From positions 1-25,951 of IMG/VR virus record IMGVR_UViG_3300032050_000716: DNA of 25,951 nucleotides; one strand, given 5' to 3'. The notes beneath the pieces were generated by a model. It ran no database searches. It had not been told where the DNA came from and was given only the letters and a program-made list of their open reading frames with translations. Origin of the DNA: a virus. Position 1 is the first letter of the stretch. Every line of letters begins with the position of its first letter. A program made the position numbers and the translations under genes. Shown here one piece after another: positions 7,475-14,401 of this stretch.

Positions 7475-7774
7475 ATGCCTGTATCATTTGGAGCAGTCAC
7501 ATTTGGAGTCACCGCGCCGAGCGGTTATTTGCAAGAGTCGACGCAAGAAACGGTCGTTGAACTTGCAACAATCCGCGATGCCGACGGGCAAACGGTCGTG
7601 GTGCAAGCCAAGCCGCGCAGCACTACCACGACAACCGTCAAAACCAAAGGCGAGGACAATTTGCTCGCGGTTCCAGAAGGCTCGTTTAGTGGCGCAAAAC
7701 TTACTGGGTCAAAGGTTTCACAAACCAACGACGATTTCTCAACCGCCGAGGCAACCTACACCCTTTTTGAATAA
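7475..7774 (+). CDS. Small beta-rich tail protein A, candidate tail-tube subunit
   Basis: This 99-residue protein is rich in Thr, Val and Ser and shows no long helix, as expected for a beta-sandwich. It resembles the next gene product: both have an early FGVT strand, a V-x-x-KG-x-x-D element in the middle (KTKGEDN here) and a late NDDF followed by A-x-A/G-T-x-T/I-x (NDDFSTAEATYTLF here). The two genes are separated by two bases. Position after the tail terminator candidate and before the chaperones is where the tail-tube gene normally lies, but at ~100 residues it is shorter than lambda gpV (246). It may be one of two related tube proteins. No Shine-Dalgarno sequence is present. Confidence 0.5.
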   Translation: MPVSFGAVTFGVTAPSGYLQESTQETVVELATIRDADGQTVVVQAKPRSTTTTTVKTKGEDNLLAVPEGSFSGAKLTGSKVSQTNDDFSTAEATYTLFE

Positions 7775-7776
7775 TC

Positions 7777-8088
7777 ATGGCTACTTTTGGAGTAACACTT
7801 GTGACGGCATCGGGCTCAATTGTGGAGTCTGTTGACATCGAAATGAAGGGCGAGTTCAAACAGTTAATTGACTCAGTGGGAGCATTCTCTGAAGCCAAGA
7901 CTTACGACACGACTTACGCAGTCAGTGTAAAAGGCAAAGGTGACACTTGTCCTTTTGACCCCGGCGAAGAAACCAGCGGAATCAGTGGTGTGACCGGCAA
8001 AGGGTTCTGGACCAACGTAACGCTGGATTCAAAAAACGACGACTTTCGCGGCTGGTCTGCAACCGGCACAATTTACAAAAACGCTTAA
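7777..8088 (+). CDS. Small beta-rich tail protein B, related to the preceding gene
   Basis: This 103-residue protein shares the frame of motifs of its neighbour: TFGVT at the start, VSVKGKGDT in the middle and KNDDFRGWSATGTIY at the end. It adds a Cys-containing insertion (DTCPFDPGEETSG) absent from protein A. The ending, in which a conserved NDDF leads into a closing beta strand, is like the last strand of tube or joining folds. Tandem duplication followed by divergence is the simplest explanation. One copy may form the tube and the other a special ring, or both may alternate in the tube. Function is inferred from place and fold-like composition; the coding call is strong. Confidence 0.5.
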   Translation: MATFGVTLVTASGSIVESVDIEMKGEFKQLIDSVGAFSEAKTYDTTYAVSVKGKGDTCPFDPGEETSGISGVTGKGFWTNVTLDSKNDDFRGWSATGTIYKNA

Positions 8089-8100
8089 CACAAATAACTT

Positions 8101-8523
8101 ATGCGCCTCCGATTACTTGAGGACAACGAAGCTCCTGGAAAGAGTTTCAACACTGACATCATCGCCGCTTGGCTTACTAGCGGCGGTACTTTGGTTAAGC
8201 GTGGCGGGTTTCAGCATTTTGTGGACGAGGCTGGAAAGACGCACGTCCGCTGGATCGTGAATTGCGACATCCTCGCCAAGGTCGACGGAGAACCGATCGA
8301 CTTTGATGAGTTCCGCAAACGCTTTGAAGACCTTGAATGGTGCAAGGCAAATCCTGACTCTGACATCTCTTGGATGCGTGGGTACAGGGACAATGCACGC
8401 GACCTAAAGCGGTTTGCCAAGTCTTCAGCGGTGGGCATCTCCCGCAAAGATGGACGTGCATTCGGCATCGTCTATCCAGACAGCCCCGAGTGGCTCAAGC
8501 AGGAGTTCCAAGCGCGATTCTAA
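8101..8523 (+). CDS. Unknown tail-region protein
   Basis: No family was recognised for this 140-residue protein. It opens with a basic strand segment (MRLRLLEDNEAPGKSFNTD), has a central SGGTLVKRGGFQHFVDEAGKTHVRWIV region that looks beta-rich, and then a helical half rich in aromatic and charged residues (DFDEFRKRFEDLEWCKANPD, ISWMRGYRDNARDLKRFAKS). Three tryptophans and two cysteines are present and no signal peptide or membrane segment is seen. The stop TAA shares its last base with the start of the chaperone gene (TAATG), so it is probably coupled to tail assembly. A role in tail assembly or as a minor tail component is a positional inference. Confidence 0.45.
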   Translation: MRLRLLEDNEAPGKSFNTDIIAAWLTSGGTLVKRGGFQHFVDEAGKTHVRWIVNCDILAKVDGEPIDFDEFRKRFEDLEWCKANPDSDISWMRGYRDNARDLKRFAKSSAVGISRKDGRAFGIVYPDSPEWLKQEFQARF

Positions 8524-8867
8524 TGAACCCGTTTTTTCTTAAAAACACGGTGATTGGGCCGCTGGAACTGCGTCCGTGGACGATGACAACCCAGTTAGCT
8601 ATTTCCGAACTGAAGTTGGCAAAACTTTCGGACCAGCAACAAGTCATTGCGTGTGCATGGCTGCAAAGCCGGGAACCGGAGGACGTGGAACAGGCAATCA
8701 GCGACAGCACAGCGCTTGCTGCCATCAAAGCGTTTACAAGGGCGTTTCCGCTGGCGTTGGCAAAGCCGGTAGCTGAATGGTGCCGAGCGCAGGCTGAGGC
8801 AGTAGAAGAGGGCCGCGTGGACGTTATACCGCAACCTGGAGGCCGCACGGATCAGCCAAAAAACTAA
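8523..8867 (+). CDS. Tail assembly chaperone, short form (lambda gpG-like)
   Basis: This 114-residue protein starts at ATG 8523, overlapping the upstream stop by one base; the same frame is open further left, but that part lies inside the previous gene. It is helical in its second half (QQVIACAWLQSREPEDVEQAIS, ALAAIKAFTRAFPLALAKPVAEWCRAQAEAVEEG) as expected for tape-measure-coating chaperones. The last sense codons are AAA AAC immediately before TAA, and these belong to an A_AAA_AAC slippery heptamer in the correct phase. Most ribosomes should stop here and make this short protein; a minority shift into the -1 frame. In lambda, gpG and gpGT made this way bring tube subunits to the tape measure. 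The combination of signal, size and place makes the assignment strong. Confidence 0.85.
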   Translation: MNPFFLKNTVIGPLELRPWTMTTQLAISELKLAKLSDQQQVIACAWLQSREPEDVEQAISDSTALAAIKAFTRAFPLALAKPVAEWCRAQAEAVEEGRVDVIPQPGGRTDQPKN

Positions 8868-8909
8868 CAGCGCCAGGCTGGGGGGAATCCTTCCTCTTGG
8901 TGCTGGCGC
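8858..8909 (+). promoter_or_regulatory. Programmed -1 ribosomal frameshift signal (A_AAA_AAC plus downstream hairpin)
   Basis: The heptamer A AAA AAC occupies 8858-8864, and the zero frame reads CCA AAA AAC TAA, so tandem slippage by one base is possible in both P and A sites. Five bases downstream starts GCGCCAG (8870-8876), which pairs perfectly with CTGGCGC (8903-8909). The intervening loop can hold an inner stem (8882-8887 with 8891-8896). Heptamer, five-base spacer and GC-rich stem are the three standard parts of a -1 site. Confidence 0.9.
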
Positions 8910-9085
8910 GTGAAACTGGATGGACACTGGACTACCTGCAACGACGAGCACCGCTGGCAATGCTGCTGCGCATGTACCACGCCGCGATCTGGGGCAATGG
9001 GGCATGGACCACCAAACGACAACAAGCGGCTTTAGAAAGCCTGTTTGTAAGGCCGCAGCAACCGGAGGACGATGACGATGAGTGA
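8864..9085 (+). CDS. Tail assembly chaperone T extension, expressed only as a -1 frameshift fusion (gpGT-like)
   Basis: This frame has no ATG and is open from the slippery site to TGA 9083-9085. Read from CTA 8864 it adds 73 residues to the 114 of the short form, giving a 187-residue fusion. The extension begins LTAPGWGESFLLVLARE, continues through a tryptophan-rich helix (TGWTLDYLQRRAP, MLLRMYHAAIWGNGAW) and ends with the acidic tail PEDDDDE. A TTG at 8897 would be a poor independent start, and the phage-wide rule for this gene pair supports fusion. In lambda the T part contacts the tail-tube protein. The end overlaps the next gene by eight bases. Confidence 0.87.
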   Translation, partial: LTAPGWGESFLLVLARETGWTLDYLQRRAPLAMLLRMYHAAIWGNGAWTTKRQQAALESLFVRPQQPEDDDDE

Positions 9086-9857
9086 CGCCATTCGTTGGGA
9101 TTACGCCGCAGCTCAGGCCAGATTTACTGCGGAACTTCAGCGAGTTGCAGCAACGTCTCGCCGATCCATGCGCGAAGTTGTTCTTCGCAATTTTAAAGGG
9201 GTATTGCGTCTGGTTTTTGCAGTCACCCCTCCAATGGGTGGACGGCGTGCATCTATTCGCATAGGGCAAAACGGACAACCAACGGGCCGAGTAGACTTTG
9301 CGGGTGGAAAAAAACAGGGAGCAAAAGCAATCGCTTCAGACATTGCCAAAGCATTCCAACCAATTCCTGCCCGCTACCGAGCAACGGCAGCGCGACCCGG
9401 GGGATGGGATCAGATTGCCCGTATCTTCGGAACTCGTGTGACTCGCGAGGCACTTGAGATGTCACCAGAGCAGCTGCTTGCTTGGTACAAATCCAAGCGG
9501 AATAACAAGCGGAGAATTCGAGGAAGGCCAAGAATGCCTGCATGGACAACAAGCATTGCTTATGTCCGCAAGAAACTATTGGAAGAGCAAGGTCTTACGG
9601 CTTCAGGATGGATTGCTGGGGCAAATCGCTTTGGCGTTGGCGGCATTCCGCGATGGATTGCCAGACATGGAAACCGAGTGTCTGGTTCGGTTGAAATCCG
9701 CGACACGGCTACAGAGTTGAAATATCTCGTACGGAACAACACGGAACACACAGACTCCGATGCTATACAGCAAAAACTGTCGGTGGCATTAACGATGCAA
9801 GCAAACGCAATGGCGCGGAGCACTGCCAACTTTATCAACCAACAACGTATTCGCTGA
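9078..9857 (+). CDS. Basic protein of unknown function between chaperones and tape measure
   Basis: This protein is about 259 residues from ATG 9078; ATG 9072 is in frame and adds two residues. GGAGG at 9064-9068 gives a normal nine-base spacing to 9078, but the same bases code an acidic tail upstream, so the site may be accidental. The protein is strongly basic (KSKRNNKRRIRGRPR around residue 140) and contains TASGWIAGANRFGVGG and PRWIARHGNRV, which resemble a pattern seen in some phage virion proteins, though I cannot name the family. It overlaps the chaperone extension and ends one base before the tape measure. In lambda the tape measure follows the chaperones directly, so an inserted gene here is unusual. 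A minor tail protein or chaperone partner is possible. Confidence 0.5.
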   Translation: MSDAIRWDYAAAQARFTAELQRVAATSRRSMREVVLRNFKGVLRLVFAVTPPMGGRRASIRIGQNGQPTGRVDFAGGKKQGAKAIASDIAKAFQPIPARYRATAARPGGWDQIARIFGTRVTREALEMSPEQLLAWYKSKRNNKRRIRGRPRMPAWTTSIAYVRKKLLEEQGLTASGWIAGANRFGVGGIPRWIARHGNRVSGSVEIRDTATELKYLVRNNTEHTDSDAIQQKLSVALTMQANAMARSTANFINQQRIR

Positions 9858-9858
9858 T

Positions 9859-11106
9859 ATGATTTTTGCGTCTTTAGGGCTCGACTGGTCCAACTTTCAA
9901 AGCGGCATACAAAGCGCAATGTCGTCGATGCGCAGGCTAGCCGGTGGAGCTTCAATTTTTGGGGCTTTAACGCTTGCCGCACGGCACTTTTCTGAGGCGA
10001 TTCAACTAGGCGATGACCTGGTTGACCTCAACGCACAAACCGGGGTTGCGATAGACAAACTGATGGAATTGCAGTTGGCTTTTGACCTGAACGGCATGAA
10101 GGCCGAGCAGGTGCAGCCAGTGCTTGCCAAAATGCAACGGTTGATTGCTGAAGCCGGATCTGGAAGCGCTGACGCTGCTGCAAAATTCCAGATAATGGGC
10201 ATCGCCATTGATGAAATTCAAGGACTCAACGCTGATGAGCAGCTGATGAAGATTGGCGAAGCAATTTCAAAAATTGAAAATCCCGCGCAACGATCTGCCG
10301 TTGCCATGGACATTTTTGGAAAGTCCGGCGCAAAACTGCTTTCTGTTTTTGCTGCTGGCGGCATGGAGGAAGTCCGCAGAATGCTTGGAAACCAATCCGC
10401 TTTGCTGTTGCAAAACGCGGGAGTATTTGGCCGGGCAAGCGATATTCTTGGACTCACGGGCAATAAGATTAGAGGATTTTTTGTCGGAATTGCTTCTGAA
10501 ATTGTCCCGCAACTGATGGAGGTTTTAGACAAGAGCGCACAGCTTGATTTTAGCCAAATTGGCGTTGCCGCTGGCAAGGAACTGAACATGTTTGTTTTGG
10601 CTGCTAAACAGGTTTTTGTGTACCTTTCCAGCGCAGCGAGCATCATCGTGAACGCTTTTGGCAAAGCCGCTGAACTTCTGTTGGCTCCGGCTCTGTTTTT
10701 GGGAAAACTTTTAGGCGGCGATCGGGGGCCAAGCGGACAACAAGAAGGAGCACCTGGCACTGAGGAAAATTATTTGACTCAGGGGATGGCTGAGATTGAA
10801 AAAGCGCAAAAAGAAGCCAGAGAAAAATATCAAACACCAGGGGCGGCACAAACTGGCATGGACATTTTGCGCAAAGCTGGCACTGGCGCGGCTGTTGGGA
10901 TGCCGGACATTTCCAGCCTGCAGAAAGTGGGCGGCGGTTCCGCGCTGCTGTCTGGCGGGCAAGACAACTCTCCCGCCTACCAATCCGTTCGGATCCAGGA
11001 AGACATTCGCACTTACATCAAAGAATTGATCGACGTGGTGAAACAAGGCGGCCAAGACTATCAAATCGCACCGGCTCAATCTGGAGGCCTAGTGCTCACA
11101 GCTTAA
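9859..11106 (+). CDS. Phage tail tape measure protein (short)
   Basis: This 415-residue protein sets tail length and probably enters the host envelope at infection. The N-terminal 200 residues follow the tape-measure domain pattern: QLGDDLVDLNAQTGVAIDKL (50-68), then AAAKFQIMGIAIDEI (106-120), EQLMKIGEAISKIENPAQRSAVAMDIFGKSGAKLL (127-161) and GRASDILGLTGNKI (191-204). Hydrophobic stretches at 244-287 could cross a membrane. The C-terminal part is Gly/Ala/Gln-rich with a helix near 375-395. It is short for a tape measure; by the usual ~0.15 nm per residue rule it corresponds to a tail of about 60 nm. It follows the chaperone block, as expected. No lysozyme or peptidase domain is fused to it. 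Confidence 0.9.
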   Translation: MIFASLGLDWSNFQSGIQSAMSSMRRLAGGASIFGALTLAARHFSEAIQLGDDLVDLNAQTGVAIDKLMELQLAFDLNGMKAEQVQPVLAKMQRLIAEAGSGSADAAAKFQIMGIAIDEIQGLNADEQLMKIGEAISKIENPAQRSAVAMDIFGKSGAKLLSVFAAGGMEEVRRMLGNQSALLLQNAGVFGRASDILGLTGNKIRGFFVGIASEIVPQLMEVLDKSAQLDFSQIGVAAGKELNMFVLAAKQVFVYLSSAASIIVNAFGKAAELLLAPALFLGKLLGGDRGPSGQQEGAPGTEENYLTQGMAEIEKAQKEAREKYQTPGAAQTGMDILRKAGTGAAVGMPDISSLQKVGGGSALLSGGQDNSPAYQSVRIQEDIRTYIKELIDVVKQGGQDYQIAPAQSGGLVLTA

Positions 11107-11109
11107 TTT

Positions 11110-11724
11110 ATGGCACTGACACTAACACAAGAAGAGGTCAGCAAAGACCCAACCGGGCTCATTACGCGGACGACAACCAAGCAGACGCTTGGACCATGGG
11201 AAGATCCCTCTGCAGATTGCCGGTCGTATCGAGTCAATCAAACAGACGGAGTGGTGACGGTCGTGGAGGAGTTCTTTGACGTGATGCCGCCAGTGTACGC
11301 ACTGGACGTTTCGACAACTCAAGAACCGGTGGAGTCGCATCCGTACTTTGCAAGTTTGACCCCTAAAAATCGCAAAGACTGGGCAATGTGGAAACAAAGT
11401 CCGAACAATCCAGACTTGAACGGGTGGACGCCTGCTGACGAAACAGACGAAGTGTTTTCCACGTTGTACGCGCTTTGGACAAAGGGCATCACAAATTACT
11501 TTGCGCCGCGCATTGTTATAAAGCTGACCACGCTCGAAGACACCGAACCTAACGCCTCTGAAGTTGGAGTTATTTCCGACCCGGGATATAGTGGCGACAC
11601 TGGCCCCGTAAATTTTATTTTGACCGGATTGTCAGGGCAACAGGAAGGAGCAAAGTGGCGTGTTACGCGCGAGTTTTTGGGCTCTGCGCGCGGCAGCAAC
11701 TGGGAAGAAGTACTTTACACCTAA
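11110..11724 (+). CDS. Unknown distal-tail region protein
   Basis: This 204-residue protein follows the tape measure by three bases and shares one base with the next start (TAATG). It opens with a polar beta-rich part (SKDPTGLITRTTTKQTLGPWEDP, YRVNQTDGVVTVVEEFF) and has a helix-poor middle with many Trp, Tyr and Asp residues. The final segment is Gly/Thr-rich (DPGYSGDTGPVNFILTGLSG) and ends with KWRVTREFLGSARGSNWEEV. The place is that of lambda M or L (distal tail), but no conserved cysteine cluster like that of gpL is present. A distal tail or baseplate adaptor is a reasonable positional guess; the family is not recognised. Confidence 0.45.
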   Translation: MALTLTQEEVSKDPTGLITRTTTKQTLGPWEDPSADCRSYRVNQTDGVVTVVEEFFDVMPPVYALDVSTTQEPVESHPYFASLTPKNRKDWAMWKQSPNNPDLNGWTPADETDEVFSTLYALWTKGITNYFAPRIVIKLTTLEDTEPNASEVGVISDPGYSGDTGPVNFILTGLSGQQEGAKWRVTREFLGSARGSNWEEVLYT

Positions 11725-12266
11725 TGGACCTCCCTGCTTTTAGGCGCGGCCTAGAACTTGTCAGCGCTGACCTCAACAAGCTCAGTAATGCCGTCCGAGC
11801 TGCTTCGGTCACTTCCGTGATCGGCGGAACATTTTCGCGAACACCAGGAGGGACAACGATCATTGTCAACGATCAGGTTCGGGGCGGCAGTGGTGGTGGC
11901 AGCACTATTCCCTGTCCTTTTCAATGCACAGACGCCTCGGATGAAACAGGGCTAAGAGTTGAAGTCGCTTGGGGCCTGATCTGGCAAATGCTGCCGACGG
12001 GCATGTTTCCCGACAACGATCCGACGCTCAAGCTGACGGTAACGGAGAATTGCTTCATCTACAGCAAAATCCAGTTCAACCTCACGACGTTGCTCCCAAG
12101 TTCAATCAGTTTTTCAGTTGAAACTGGACTGCAATCCAACACGACCGACACGCAATACAATCTCATCGCGAGCGTGCAAGTAGACACGACCGCAGACCCG
12201 CCAGTCATCACGCAGATTCGCAACGTTTGCCAGCAGCCATTCCCGAGTCCGTGCTCACTCGCGTAG
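11724..12266 (+). CDS. Unknown tail structural protein
   Basis: The start is ATG 11724, overlapping the previous stop by one base; the longer in-frame option at 11655 lies entirely inside the previous gene. The product has 180 residues. An N-terminal helix (FRRGLELVSADLNKLSNAVRAA) is followed by a Gly/Thr linker (GGTFSRTPGGTTIIVNDQVRGGSGGG). The rest, from about residue 62, is a beta-rich domain with several cysteines (IPCPFQC near 62-68, ENCFI, RNVCQQPFPSPCS at the end) that could form disulphides outside the cell. The helix plus glycine linker plus globular head is an anchor-and-presentation layout found in minor tail proteins. No family is recognised. It belongs to the tail operon by spacing. 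Confidence 0.45.
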   Translation: MDLPAFRRGLELVSADLNKLSNAVRAASVTSVIGGTFSRTPGGTTIIVNDQVRGGSGGGSTIPCPFQCTDASDETGLRVEVAWGLIWQMLPTGMFPDNDPTLKLTVTENCFIYSKIQFNLTTLLPSSISFSVETGLQSNTTDTQYNLIASVQVDTTADPPVITQIRNVCQQPFPSPCSLA

Positions 12267-12267
12267 C

Positions 12268-13557
12268 ATGTCTCTCAACGATTACAACAGGCGAGCGCGG
12301 CTAGACATCTCCGTCCAGATTACGGGCAGCGGGCAGTTTTACCCGTTTTCCAACACGTCTGGGCAGCCTGTAGACTGGACGCTTAACGGCACAGTCAATC
12401 CAATCGAGTTTGTTGATGAGTTGACGGTTAAAGAGGAAACGTGCGGCGTTCCGTTTGGATCGGAAAAACAGTTTCGCACTTTTGGTATCCAGGGATCAGT
12501 TGGCAACAACTCGGGCGTCGCCAGCGTGGGACAGCTGCCGCAGTTCCCGCAGGGCTTAGTCAACTTTGAAAACCGAGGCACATGGACCGTCAACACGTCG
12601 CCAGTCCTAAGCGCTGATGGCAATGCAGACGGAGACCTCGTGGTGCGCGGTTATTACACGGTGGCTCAACCAGACGGCGCAGGCGTTGATGACCCGATTC
12701 CGATTGATCCTCCGATTGACTTTTTAACCCGCGTTTACCCCGGCGACCGCGTCTCAGTCTCTGGGACTGGCGGCAGTAGTAAATGGGTCGTTGCATCGCA
12801 ATATCGTTACCCAAAACCAGACAGGACATTTTTTTGGACACCGAACAGCAGTCCCGTGCTGGCATCCGGCGGACTTGCTGACGGCGAGTTGGCGTTACCT
12901 GGCACGATAATGCTGCCAACGGCGACTTACTACATCGAAAACGAAGCCGACGCCATCGACGGCATGCGCTATTTCATCGCCGGTCAGGGTGTAAAATTTG
13001 ACGGGCAGCGCTGGACAAAGCTGACCGCTGACGCATTTGTTTACGAGCCACCCAGCGGGCCGCGAGAGTTTTGGGTTACCGATGTGTCGTACAGCTCAAC
13101 AGACCGCGATGCCGCCAGACTGGAAAATGACTTTGCAAATCGACCATTTGTCAGCACAAACCAAACAATTGACGATGGCAACCCGGTGCAGATCACGCTC
13201 ACTTACGAAGGCGGCGAACCCGAAACGATCGACCTGCTTTTTCGCTGGAACGGCGGCAACAACGGCGTCGCAACCAATATCCAGCCTGCCGTCGCCGTTA
13301 TAAACAACTTTGGGGACGCCTGGAGCACGTACAGGCTCACCACGCGCAACTGGCTGCAAGAGCGTTTCCCAAGCAACTTTGGAGCTGCATTCCGGCTGAA
13401 CACAACAGACCCTGAGGTCTACATCGAGCTTTACGTTGACGAGTTTATCGACGGCAACGTGACGGAGATTAGCCAGACGGTGACAAATCCCGAGACTGGC
13501 GACGTGCTGACGAACACCTACACCGTGACGCTCACGGCGACCCCGTACATCGAATGA
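12268..13557 (+). CDS. Tail fibre or baseplate-associated protein with a duplicated WT-x-N-x-SPV module
   Basis: This 429-residue protein is almost wholly beta-type in composition. Two internal copies of a module are visible: one starting GTWTVNTSPVLSADGNADGD (about residue 109) and one starting FFWTPNSSPVLASGGLADGE (about residue 190), each followed by a Tyr-rich strand and an Asp-Arg turn. The same module appears once in the fibre gene at 14402. The N-terminal part (DISVQITGSGQFYPFSNTSG) and the C-terminal part (ending TYTVTLTATPYIE) look like separate beta domains. The stop overlaps the small cysteine-rich gene by four bases. A receptor-contacting or carbohydrate-binding role is possible, but no enzyme motif is seen. 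Confidence 0.5.
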   Translation: MSLNDYNRRARLDISVQITGSGQFYPFSNTSGQPVDWTLNGTVNPIEFVDELTVKEETCGVPFGSEKQFRTFGIQGSVGNNSGVASVGQLPQFPQGLVNFENRGTWTVNTSPVLSADGNADGDLVVRGYYTVAQPDGAGVDDPIPIDPPIDFLTRVYPGDRVSVSGTGGSSKWVVASQYRYPKPDRTFFWTPNSSPVLASGGLADGELALPGTIMLPTATYYIENEADAIDGMRYFIAGQGVKFDGQRWTKLTADAFVYEPPSGPREFWVTDVSYSSTDRDAARLENDFANRPFVSTNQTIDDGNPVQITLTYEGGEPETIDLLFRWNGGNNGVATNIQPAVAVINNFGDAWSTYRLTTRNWLQERFPSNFGAAFRLNTTDPEVYIELYVDEFIDGNVTEISQTVTNPETGDVLTNTYTVTLTATPYIE

Positions 13558-13781
13558 TCCCGCAATGGATTGCTGACAAGCGCGCGCAGGTGTGCTTAAG
13601 TTGCGACAGGTACGCAGGCTGTCCTACGCGCTGGGACATACTGGCCGACAAGCCGCAGTGTCCGCTTGGCAAGCTGCCAAGCCGGGACGAGGAGGTGGCC
13701 GCCAGGGCATGGCCTGCAGGAGCGCAGCCGGTGAGCGGGTGTTGCGACTCGGCACGAAACTACCTTGTCCCACACCCCTAG
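13554..13781 (+). CDS. Small cysteine-rich protein, probable metal binder
   Basis: This 75-residue protein contains seven cysteines in about 54 positions: VCLSCDRYAGCPT, then KPQCPLGKLP and finally SGCCDSARN. The CLSC and GCP pattern suggests a small zinc-binding knuckle, although an Fe-S centre cannot be excluded. There is no signal peptide, which makes a disulphide-rich exported protein less likely. It overlaps the upstream fibre-like gene by four bases (ATGA) and is followed seven bases later by another tail gene, so it is embedded in the tail operon rather than in a regulatory region. An assembly factor or adaptor for the fibres is one idea. The coding call is good because length, overlap and codon use match its neighbours; the function is unknown. 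Confidence 0.55.
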   Translation: MIPQWIADKRAQVCLSCDRYAGCPTRWDILADKPQCPLGKLPSRDEEVAARAWPAGAQPVSGCCDSARNYLVPHP

Positions 13782-13787
13782 AGTGTA

Positions 13788-14108
13788 ATGGTCGCCGTCC
13801 AGACAAGCTCAACGATTCAGCGGGGGACTGACTGGGACTTTTCTTTCCAGCTGCAGCAGGACGGCCCGTGCAGCGACTACACCGACCTGACTGACTGGTT
13901 TGTCAGTGTCACACTCAAGACCTCGGCAGGCGTCTCGCTGACAACGCCCAGCATTGTGCGACCGACACCGGACGTTGTTTCGCTGCGGCTGACCAACGCA
14001 CAGACCGCACTTTTCTCGGCACAATTTGGGGCTCAGTTGACCGTCAACGTCCAGCGGCCTGACGGCTGGGACATCCGGTTAATCGAGGCCCGCGTCACTA
14101 TATCTTGA
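13788..14108 (+). CDS. Small beta-rich tail protein, unknown
   Basis: This 106-residue protein looks like a single beta-sandwich: SSTIQRGTDWDFSFQLQQDG, WFVSVTLKTSAGVSL, VVSLRLTNAQTALFSA, then QLTVNVQRPDGWDIRLIEARVTI. The phrase order, with a leading R-G-x-D-W/T-x-x-F strand and closing D-x-R-x-x-E-x-x-V-x-I strand, resembles small phage proteins placed beside fibre genes, sometimes compared with the N-terminal domain of baseplate upper proteins. I cannot confirm the family. The gene follows the Cys-rich gene and precedes a collagen-like one. It may act as an attachment domain for the fibres encoded downstream. Confidence 0.5.
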   Translation: MVAVQTSSTIQRGTDWDFSFQLQQDGPCSDYTDLTDWFVSVTLKTSAGVSLTTPSIVRPTPDVVSLRLTNAQTALFSAQFGAQLTVNVQRPDGWDIRLIEARVTIS

Positions 14109-14110
14109 CC

Positions 14111-14392
14111 ATGAGCTGCAACACACTCTGTGGCCCTCTGGTGGTCACATTACTCACCGGCGCTCCCGGGCTGCAAGGCCCAGAGGGACCCCAAGGCCCG
14201 CAAGGACCTCCCGGATCGCTGACCAGCGTGACCGGCGACCTTTCGCTCGCAACCGGCGGCGGCGGCACGGTGGCAACCGTCACTGGCATTCGAGGCAAAA
14301 CCGTTTCCGCGACGGAACCGACAACAAGTCAAGTCTTTCAATACGACGGCACCGAGTGGGTGCCCACCAACTTTACCGCAGGCACTTACTAA
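14111..14392 (+). CDS. Short collagen-like tail fibre protein
   Basis: This 93-residue protein starts at ATG 14111; a TTG six bases earlier is less likely. Residues about 16-36 contain six to seven Gly-X-Y triplets (GAPGLQGPEGPQGPQGPPGS), a short collagen-like triple helix that would force trimerisation. A glycine/valine stretch follows (SLATGGGGTVATVTGIRG), then a fibre-shaft element (TEPTTSQVFQYDGTEWVPT) of the P-T-x-x-Q-V type repeated in the genes at 15347 and 16680. Collagen-like segments are common in phage fibres. At this length the protein is more likely a connector, adaptor or shaft piece than a full fibre. Confidence 0.7.
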   Translation: MSCNTLCGPLVVTLLTGAPGLQGPEGPQGPQGPPGSLTSVTGDLSLATGGGGTVATVTGIRGKTVSATEPTTSQVFQYDGTEWVPTNFTAGTY

Positions 14393-14401
14393 ACCACGAC
14401 C

